Origin: Planctomycetota bacterium
Lineage (GTDB): Bacteria; Planctomycetota; UBA1135; GCA-002686595
Length of the DNA stretch: 38,321 bases
Reading direction: 5' to 3'
Assembly: GCA_002686595.1 (NCBI GenBank)
Contig: NYXZ01000139.1
Location: 1-38,321, forward strand
Shown: piece after piece, positions 10,434 through 17,062 of the stretch
Position numbering within the stretch: the stretch's first letter is position 1
Layout: every line of letters begins with the position of its first letter
Notes under the pieces: generated by a model
Database searches by the model: none
What the model was told of the DNA's origin: nothing
What the model saw: the letters and a program-made list of their open reading frames with translations, nothing else
Position numbers and translations under genes: made by a program

Positions 10434-12152
10434 TTACATCTCCTCCGGAGCGGCGACACCAATAAGCTGTAAGCTGCTGGCAATAACCAACTTAGAACAT
10501 TGGATCAGGGCCAATCGGGCCCCGGTGAGGGCGCTTTCCTGGCCCAGGACTCGGTTCCTCCCATACCAGGCGTTGGTCTCGCGGCAGAAGGCCAAGAGCC
10601 AACTGACCACCTCGGATGGTTCCGCATGGGCGGCCGCGGAGCGCAGGACATCGGGGAAGCGCAGCAGGGCCATGAGCAAGGGCGCGGCATCCGCCAGCAG
10701 GGCACCGTCCAAGGCCTGTGGCTCGCTCGGCACCTCGCCAGCCTCCGCGCCCTTGCGCAGAATCGAGGACAGTCGCGCATGGGTGTACTGCACATAGGGA
10801 CCCGTTTCCCCCTCGAAGGAGAGCACCTCTTCCCAGACAAACTCCACATCCTTGACCCGTTCGCGTTTGAGGTCATTGAAGACCACTGCTCCCACTCCCA
10901 CTGCCTCGGCCACTTCGTCGGCGCCTTCCAGTGATGGGTTTTTCTCGGCGATGATGCGCCGCGCTTCCTCCACCGCGCGATCGAGCACATCGTCCAGGAA
11001 GACCACGCGGCCGGCCCGCGTGCTCATCTTGCCTTCGGGTAAACGCAGCATGCCAAAGGCGATGTGTTCAACCCGCTGTTCCCAATCCAACCCCATGCGG
11101 GCAAGCACGCCCTTTAGCTGGCGAAAGTGCAGCTTCTGATCGCTGCCCACCATGTAGAGACAGCGTTCGAAGTTGTAGAGCTGATGGCGATGAAAAACCG
11201 CCGCCAGGTCGCGCGTGGCATAGAGAGTTGTGCCGTCTGTCTTGCGCAGCAGGCAGGGCGGCATGTTCTTTTCCGTTTCCGACAGATCGACAATCAGCGC
11301 CCCTTCGCTCATTTCAGTAATGCCCGTCGTTTCCACCCGTTTGACCGTTCCCTCCAGGTGGGTTTCATAGAACGACTCCCCGCGCACCTCATCGAACGTC
11401 ACGCCCAAACGTGAATAGAGCTTGTCGAACTCGCCCAGTGAAAGCTCCGTCAGGTGGCGCCAGATGGCGCGCACCGCGCCGTCTTCTCCGCTTTCAAGTT
11501 CGCGGAAGGCTGCGCGTCCCTCCTCCTTGAGGGTGGGGTCGTCCTGCTCCTCTTCGTGATAGCGCACATAAAGAGCCAGCAGGGAGATGATGGGGTCCTC
11601 TTCCAGCTCGACGGTTTCGCCCCAACGATTGACCGCCGCAACCAGCTTGCCGAATTGACTGCCCCAGTCACCGATGTGGTTGATGCCCACGGTCTCATAG
11701 CCCAGGGCGTCGTGGAGTCGTTGGATGGCGGCGCCGATGACCGTCGAACGCAGGTGGCCCACGGACATGGGCTTGGCGATGTTTGGGCTGGAGAAATCGA
11801 GGACCACCGTGCGCCCGGCGCCTTCGTCGGAAGCGCCCCACGGCCGACCGGCCTGCTGCGCCTCGCTGATCATGCCAATAACGGTGCTCGCCAACAGGCC
11901 GCGTTCCACGCGGAAGTTGAGGTAGGGCCCGGTGGCCAGCACTTCGATTCCCGACAGGGACTCGGCCAGGCCCGTGGCCAAATCGGTGGCGATGGCCGGG
12001 GGCGCCTTGCGCAGGGCCTTTGCCAGGGGGAAGCAAGGGAAGGCGTAGTCTCCCAAGGCGGCATCCCGCGGGGATTCCAGGCGCAGCTCGCCCTCATCCA
12101 GGCCGGTGTGGCTGGCGAGGGCGGCGCGGATGCTGCTGGCGAAGGGGTCCAA
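10434..12152 (-). CDS. argS: Arginyl-tRNA synthetase
   Basis: A 572-residue class I aminoacyl-tRNA synthetase that charges tRNA-Arg. The N-terminal Add-1 domain (residues ~1-110) recognises the tRNA D-loop. The HIGH-type motif is in SSPNIAKPMSVGHLRSTVIG, followed by NHIGDWGSQFGKLV, a typical ArgRS block. The catalytic domain continues through YATRDLAAVFHR to the KMSKS-equivalent EGKMSTRAG. The C-terminal DALR anticodon-binding domain ends the protein (VQYTHARLSSI, NAWYGRNRVLG, SSLQLIGV). ATG start at 12152, TAA stop at 10434-10436. Upstream on the same strand is the ABC-F gene, with an 83-base gap. Confidence 0.97.
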   Translation of the reverse strand: MDPFASSIRAALASHTGLDEGELRLESPRDAALGDYAFPCFPLAKALRKAPPAIATDLATGLAESLSGIEVLATGPYLNFRVERGLLASTVIGMISEAQQAGRPWGASDEGAGRTVVLDFSSPNIAKPMSVGHLRSTVIGAAIQRLHDALGYETVGINHIGDWGSQFGKLVAAVNRWGETVELEEDPIISLLALYVRYHEEEQDDPTLKEEGRAAFRELESGEDGAVRAIWRHLTELSLGEFDKLYSRLGVTFDEVRGESFYETHLEGTVKRVETTGITEMSEGALIVDLSETEKNMPPCLLRKTDGTTLYATRDLAAVFHRHQLYNFERCLYMVGSDQKLHFRQLKGVLARMGLDWEQRVEHIAFGMLRLPEGKMSTRAGRVVFLDDVLDRAVEEARRIIAEKNPSLEGADEVAEAVGVGAVVFNDLKRERVKDVEFVWEEVLSFEGETGPYVQYTHARLSSILRKGAEAGEVPSEPQALDGALLADAAPLLMALLRFPDVLRSAAAHAEPSEVVSWLLAFCRETNAWYGRNRVLGQESALTGARLALIQCSKLVIASSLQLIGVAAPEEM

Positions 12153-12235
12153 GGTGCGCGGAGGGGCTAGGCGTCAGGGGAGCGGCTAAGGGAGAGTCGA
12201 GGGAGCAGCATAGCCAGGCCGCGGCGCCGTTGCGA

Positions 12236-14137
12236 CTACCCCCAGGAGGCCCACTCGGTCTCGGCCTCCTCCAGTTCCCGCTCGCATTCGGCAATCGTGA
12301 TCTGGGTCTCCTTGAGAACCTGTGGGTTGCGGTAAACTCGCTCCTCGGCGCAGGAACCGCGTAGTTCCGCCAAGCGTTCCTCCAGCTTCATGATGCGTTT
12401 CTCCAGTTTCTCCAGCTTGTGGGGATTCGGGCGCTTCTTGCGCGGTTGGCGCGCCTGCTGGGCGGCGGCCCGGCGCTGCTGGGCACGGCGTTCCAGTTCC
12501 TGTTTTTCCCGGCGTTCTTCCTGGAGTTGAGCAGCCTCCACATCCCGCTGGCGTCGGTATTCGCTGTAGTTGCCACTGAACTGGCGCACGCCCTCGGCGC
12601 TCACCTCAAGGATGCGAGAGCACAGGGCGTCGAGGAACGAGCGATCGTGGCTGACGCACAGCAGCGCACCCTGGTACTCGCTCAGCATCTCTTCCAGGGC
12701 TGTGCGGCCCGGCAGATCCAGGTGGTTGGTGGGCTCATCGAGGGCCAGCCAGGTGGGGGATTCGAGCATCAAGCGCGCCAGACACAGGCGCGCGCGCTCG
12801 CCACCTGAAAGAGCGGAGACATCCTTTTCCACGTCCTCGCCGCGGAACAGGAAACGCGCGGCGTGGGAGCGCGCCTGCAGGTCGGTCATCTGGGGATAGC
12901 CCCGCCGCACCTCCTCCAGCAGGTTGGCATCTTCGCGCAGCGAGCCGGTGTCTTGATCGTAGAAACCACAGACGGCCCCGTGTCCCAGGCGCACGCTGCC
13001 GCCGCGGGGAGCGTCAATCCCGGCGAGAATGCGCAGGAGCGTCGACTTGCCCGTGCCGTTGGGGCCCACAATGCCAATGCGATCACCGCGTCCCACGCGC
13101 AGGTCGAGGGCCTCGAAGAGCATTCGTTCACCGAAGCCCGCCGCGAGACCTTCAGTTTCAAGAACAAGTTCACCACCACCCTCGGCCGCCGGCGCCTTGA
13201 TCACCGGTCGCCTTACATCGAGGAAGGGCTGGGGCAAGCGTTCCAAATTGCGCAGACGCTTCAACCGTCCCTTGGCCTCCGCCGTGCGCTGGCTGCCCAT
13301 GTGCTTCTTGATGAAGACCTCTTCCTTGCGCACCTTGTCGCGTTGGATTTCAAAGGCGCGCCGCATGGATTCGTAGCGCTCGGCCTTGAGCGTCAAGTAG
13401 CGACTGTAGTTGCCGGGATAGCGCACCAACTTGCCGCGCTCGAGCTCAACGATGCCGGTCATGGCGTTTTCCAGCAAGCGCCGGTCGTGGCTGACGATCA
13501 AGAGCGCTCCCTTCAGATCCTTGACCCAACTTTCAATCCACTCGATGCCATCCAGGTCCAAGTGATTGGTGGGCTCGTCCAACAGCAGCAATTCGTGACC
13601 GGCCACCAACTCCCGGGAGAGGGCCGCGCGGCTGCGCTCCCCGCCGGAGAGGCTGGCGGCCTCCCGATCCCAGAACTGTTCCGCCAAGCCAATACCAGAG
13701 AGCACGGTCTCCACGCGCCGTTCGGTCTCCCAGCCCCCGAGGGCCTCCAGTCTCTCCGTCAGGCGATCGTGTTCGCGCATCAGCCGGTCGAGGGCCTCAC
13801 CCTCGGCGCTGCCCATGCCCTCGCCCACCACTCCCAGCCGCTCCATGGTCTTGCGGGCCTCCGCCAGACCGCTTTCCACATAGGTCCGCACGGTTTGACC
13901 CGGCGCGAAGGTCGGCCGTTGGGGCACATGGCCCAAGCGCGTGCCCTTGCGCAGGGTCACGGTACCGAAATCGGGCGTCTCCTCGCCCTCGGCGATGCGC
14001 AGCAGCGTCGTCTTGCCGGTGCCATTGGCGCCCACCAGGCCAATACGCTCACCGGGGTCGATGGCGAAGCTCGCCCCGTTCAACACCTGGGCGGCCCCGA
14101 AGTGCTTCACGAGGCCGTCTAGGATCAGAATGCTCAT
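12236..14137 (-). CDS. ABC-F family ATPase (Uup/EttA-like translation factor type)
   Basis: A soluble protein of about 633 residues with two ABC ATPase domains and no membrane segments. The first domain has Walker A GANGTGKTT, signature LSGGERSRAAL and Walker B LLLDEPTNHLDL. The second has GPNGTGKST, LSGGERARLCLARLM and LALDEPTNHLDLP. Between them lies the charged ABC-F linker (around FEIQRDKVRKEEVFIKKHMG), and the C-terminus has a Lys/Arg/Glu-rich coiled coil, as in Uup. ABC-F proteins bind the ribosomal E site and relieve stalled or drug-bound ribosomes; the subfamily cannot be fixed by eye. I chose the ATG at 14137 (MSILILDGLVKHFGA) because the family begins there; a GTG at 14170 is an alternative. 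It is divergent from the sulfatase-like gene, with only 63 bases between starts. Confidence 0.93.
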   Translation of the reverse strand: MSILILDGLVKHFGAAQVLNGASFAIDPGERIGLVGANGTGKTTLLRIAEGEETPDFGTVTLRKGTRLGHVPQRPTFAPGQTVRTYVESGLAEARKTMERLGVVGEGMGSAEGEALDRLMREHDRLTERLEALGGWETERRVETVLSGIGLAEQFWDREAASLSGGERSRAALSRELVAGHELLLLDEPTNHLDLDGIEWIESWVKDLKGALLIVSHDRRLLENAMTGIVELERGKLVRYPGNYSRYLTLKAERYESMRRAFEIQRDKVRKEEVFIKKHMGSQRTAEAKGRLKRLRNLERLPQPFLDVRRPVIKAPAAEGGGELVLETEGLAAGFGERMLFEALDLRVGRGDRIGIVGPNGTGKSTLLRILAGIDAPRGGSVRLGHGAVCGFYDQDTGSLREDANLLEEVRRGYPQMTDLQARSHAARFLFRGEDVEKDVSALSGGERARLCLARLMLESPTWLALDEPTNHLDLPGRTALEEMLSEYQGALLCVSHDRSFLDALCSRILEVSAEGVRQFSGNYSEYRRQRDVEAAQLQEERREKQELERRAQQRRAAAQQARQPRKKRPNPHKLEKLEKRIMKLEERLAELRGSCAEERVYRNPQVLKETQITIAECERELEEAETEWASWG

Positions 14138-14200
14138 GGCTCGAAGCCGGAGAGCATACAGGGACTCCACTCACCTGGCGCCTCTCTGTACGGTGGTCCC

Positions 14201-15973
14201 GTGTTTTCCGCCGCCCGCCCTTCCGTTCCACGCTCCCGTTTCAGGGCTACCGCGACGGCCCTGGCCGTCATCGCCGGCTCAGCGGCCTGCACCCGCCCCG
14301 CTCCCCGGCCCACCTCGGTCCTGGTCATTACCCTCGACACCACCCGGGCCGACGCCCTTTCTTGCCAAGGAGCGCCCCAGGGTCTGACGCCGCACCTCGA
14401 CGCCCTGGCGGCGCGCGCCACGCGCTACACCGAAGCCCGCACCGTCGCCCCCCTCACCCTGCCGGCCCACGCCTCCCTGTTCACGGGTCTGTACCCGCCG
14501 CGCCACGGACTGCGGGACAACGCCCTCGCGCCCCTGCCAGCTTCAGCCCACACGCTGGCCGAGGCCGCCTCCGCCGCCGGCTTTGACACTGCTGCCTTCG
14601 TGGCCGCCGCCGTCCTCGATCCGGCCTGGGGCCTGGACCAGGGCTTCGCCCATTACAGTTCCGTGCCCGTGGCAAAACCGGCCACGGGGGACGGCGTACA
14701 CATGGCCGAGCGCCCGGCCCAGGAAGTCGTCGGGGAAGCGGCGGCCTGGCTCGAAGGCAGAAGCGACCCCTTTCTGCTCTGGGTACATCTGTTCGACCCC
14801 CATGCTCCCTACGAGCCGCCGCCGCGCTTCGCCGACCGCGCTAGCCCCTATCTGGGCGAGGTGGCGGCCACTGACCACGCCGTTGGCATCCTGCTGGCGG
14901 CCCTTGAACGCACGGGACTGGCAGGGGAGACCATGATCGTTGTGGCGGCGGACCACGGCGAGGACCTGGGCCAGCACGGCGAGCCGACCCATTCGATCCT
15001 GACCTACGACACGGTCATGCGCATTCCTTTGATGATCCTCGATCCTGGTCTTTCGAGCAGTGAAGGCAGCTCCCCGGCGGTTGAAGAGGGGCTTGTGAGC
15101 ATCGTTGATATCTACCCCACGGTCATGGATGCCTTGGATCTTCGCCTGCCCGCCGATGCACCGCCGCTGGATGGGCTGAGCCTCTTTCGTCGGCCGCCAC
15201 CAGAGGAGCGCGGCGTGTACTTCGAATCCTACGCGGGCTATCTGGGCTTTGGCTGGGCTCCCCTTTCGGGCTGGGCCAGCACCGCGGGCCAGTACCTCCA
15301 CGGTCCCCAGCCCGAGTTCTTCGACCGCGTTTCGGGAGGTGCGACGGTCCCCCGCCAGCGCCGCAATCGATTGGAGGCCCGCAGCCAAGCGGTCGCCCAA
15401 GCCCGTTCTGCCATCGAGGATCTGGCAGCTCTCCCGGCCCTCGCGAGCGGGCTCGGATCTGAATCGGCCGGGGAAGTGGCGCGGGCGGATCCGGAGTTGC
15501 TCGCCGCCGTGCGCGGTCTCGGCTACTTGGGCGCCGGAGATGGGGCCGCCACCGGCCTGCCCCACCCCCTGGCGCGCACCGGCCTGGGGGATCCGCGCCA
15601 CAGCCTCGATCAACTGGCCACTTTCTACGAAGCTGCCCTGATGGCGGGAGAGGGACGCCGGGACGAAGCCATCGAACGCCTGGCCGCCCTGGTGGCAGAG
15701 CACCCTGGCCAAACCCACGGGGCTGAAATCCTGGCCCAGTTCCTGCAAGCCGAGGGCCGGGCCGCCGAGGCTGTTCCCGTGTTGCGGCGGGCCCTGGAGG
15801 AGGGCCACGGCCGGTCGTCGCTTTACCTGCGCCTGGGCCTGTGCTTGGAAGACTGTGGCGAACTCGCAGCGGCGCGCGAGCAAGTGGAGCGGGCCGCGGC
15901 GCTCCGTCCCACTGATCCGCGTTTGCTGCGCGAGGTGACCCGCCTCCGTGCCCTGGCCGGGTCCACCGAGTAG
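14201..15973 (+). CDS. Sulfatase-like alkaline-phosphatase-superfamily lipoprotein with C-terminal TPRs
   Basis: A 590-residue protein. The N-terminus ends AVIAGSAAC, so Cys30 is a plausible lipid anchor. The fold is sulfatase-type: metal-binding VITLDTTRADAL near residue 45, the nucleophile block APLTLPAHASLFTGLYPPRHG, LWVHLFDPHAPYEPP and VVAADHGEDLGQHGEP. Where true sulfatases have the Cys/Ser that becomes formylglycine, this protein has Thr86. That suggests a phosphodiesterase, phosphotransferase or other hydrolase rather than a classical sulfatase. From about residue 465 the sequence becomes helical TPR (RRDEAIERLAALVAEHPG, GRAAEAVPVLRRALEEGHG). The start is GTG at 14201, with GGTGG four bases upstream. 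pyrK follows after 11 bases. The substrate is unknown. Confidence 0.87.
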   Translation: MFSAARPSVPRSRFRATATALAVIAGSAACTRPAPRPTSVLVITLDTTRADALSCQGAPQGLTPHLDALAARATRYTEARTVAPLTLPAHASLFTGLYPPRHGLRDNALAPLPASAHTLAEAASAAGFDTAAFVAAAVLDPAWGLDQGFAHYSSVPVAKPATGDGVHMAERPAQEVVGEAAAWLEGRSDPFLLWVHLFDPHAPYEPPPRFADRASPYLGEVAATDHAVGILLAALERTGLAGETMIVVAADHGEDLGQHGEPTHSILTYDTVMRIPLMILDPGLSSSEGSSPAVEEGLVSIVDIYPTVMDALDLRLPADAPPLDGLSLFRRPPPEERGVYFESYAGYLGFGWAPLSGWASTAGQYLHGPQPEFFDRVSGGATVPRQRRNRLEARSQAVAQARSAIEDLAALPALASGLGSESAGEVARADPELLAAVRGLGYLGAGDGAATGLPHPLARTGLGDPRHSLDQLATFYEAALMAGEGRRDEAIERLAALVAEHPGQTHGAEILAQFLQAEGRAAEAVPVLRRALEEGHGRSSLYLRLGLCLEDCGELAAAREQVERAAALRPTDPRLLREVTRLRALAGSTE

Positions 15974-15984
15974 GATCTTCGACC

Positions 15985-16851
15985 ATGCCCGCCACCGACA
16001 CACGCCCCCGGGCCGCCCGGGTGGTTGCCATACGGCCTTGCGAGGATGCCTCTGGCGCCGCGAGTGATGAGGGCGGATTCATCCTGCGCCTGCGACCCGA
16101 GGGTGACCCGGCCTGGATCGCTTCCCTGGAGCCGGGCCGCTTTTTCATGGTGCGCCGACAAGACGGCGCCTCGCCGGCCATCCCGCGTCCCTTCTCCCTC
16201 TACCGCGTGGCCGGCGATTGTCTGGAGTTCATGGTCCAATCCCTGGGCGCGGGCACCCAAGCCCTGGCTGCCTGCCGCGAGGACACGCCCTTGCTCCTGA
16301 CCGGGCCCGCAGGAAGCGGTTGGCCGGAGTTCAGCGTGGGGTCCGAGCCCTGGGTCTTTCTGGCGGGAGGCATCGGGTCGGCTCCCTTCTTGATGGCTCT
16401 GGAGCGCGCTCTGCCGCCCCACGCCGCCGCTTCTCCGCGCGCGCCGGGGCCTTGGCTGATCTATGGAGCCGCCAGCGCCGCGCGCCTCTATGAACGCCGC
16501 GCCTTCGCTGACACGGGCGCGCCGGTGCTCTGCGCCACGGATGACGGCTCCCACGGATTCCATGGCAATGTGCTGGAGCTCTTGGCCCTGGAACAGGAGG
16601 CCGGGCGCATTCCCGCCCGAGTGCGTTTGGCGGCTTGTGGCCCGCAGCCCATGTTGCGCGCCGTGGCCGCCCTGGCGGAAAAGGAACAGCTTCCCTGCTG
16701 GCTCAGCCTTGAGACCTACATGGGTTGTGGCGTGGGGATCTGCAATGGCTGCGCCGTGCCCACGCGCCCTGGGGGAGCCCTCGGGGATTGGCCCTGGGCC
16801 AAGTGTTGCGTGGACGGCCCGGTCTTCGACTCCACGGCCATCGTCGTCTGA
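15985..16851 (+). CDS. pyrK: Dihydroorotate dehydrogenase electron-transfer subunit-like protein (PyrK family)
   Basis: A 288-residue iron-sulfur flavoprotein of the ferredoxin-reductase type. FAD-binding RPFSLYRV lies near residue 70, the NAD(P)-binding glycine loop is in FLAGGIGSAPFLMA near residue 130, and the C-terminal 2Fe-2S ligands are in MGCGVGICNGC plus AKCC, with the spacing CX4CX2C...C typical of PyrK. PyrK passes electrons from the PyrD catalytic subunit to NAD+ in pyrimidine synthesis. No pyrD is in view; the gene follows the sulfatase-like gene by 11 bases. It may therefore serve a class 1B dihydroorotate dehydrogenase encoded elsewhere or another oxidoreductase. The N-terminal ~15 residues before ARVVAI are poorly conserved. 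Confidence 0.88.
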   Translation: MPATDTRPRAARVVAIRPCEDASGAASDEGGFILRLRPEGDPAWIASLEPGRFFMVRRQDGASPAIPRPFSLYRVAGDCLEFMVQSLGAGTQALAACREDTPLLLTGPAGSGWPEFSVGSEPWVFLAGGIGSAPFLMALERALPPHAAASPRAPGPWLIYGAASAARLYERRAFADTGAPVLCATDDGSHGFHGNVLELLALEQEAGRIPARVRLAACGPQPMLRAVAALAEKEQLPCWLSLETYMGCGVGICNGCAVPTRPGGALGDWPWAKCCVDGPVFDSTAIVV

Positions 16852-16915
16852 CGCGCCGCTACTCGCCCTTGCACCAGGCCGCGCCGAAGCTGGCCGCCCC
16901 GCAAGAGGCCGTGCT

Positions 16916-17021
16916 TTTGTTGTTTGCCCGGCGTGCTGTTTGCCCGGGTGTTGTTGACCCCCGTGCTGTTTGCCCCAGGGTTGTTTGTCCGGGGTTGTTG
17001 GCTACAGGGTCGTTGGCCAGG
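16916..17021. repeat. Degenerate tandem array, 15-bp period, about seven units
   Basis: Between the convergent ends of pyrK and the TMTC/TPR gene, units such as cgtgctgtttgcccg (16932-16946) and cgtgctgtttgcccc (16962-16976) alternate with variants ggtgttgttgacccc, agggttgtttgtccg, gggttgttggctaca and gggtcgttggccagg at exact 15-base spacing; the first unit (16916-16930) is offset by one base. The region is not part of a gene I can support. Confidence 0.6.
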
Positions 17022-17062
17022 GGCCTGCCCGTGCCGCGAGCGAGGCGCTGAGGATCGGCGCC

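Noticed and set aside
12863-14122. Long forward open frame of about 419 codons
   Set aside because: It lies wholly antisense to the ABC-F gene, whose Walker and signature motifs are unmistakable; long shadow frames are expected at this GC content.
14543-16003. Reverse open frame of nearly 490 codons
   Set aside because: Antisense to the sulfatase-like TPR gene, which has clear metal-site and nucleophile motifs.
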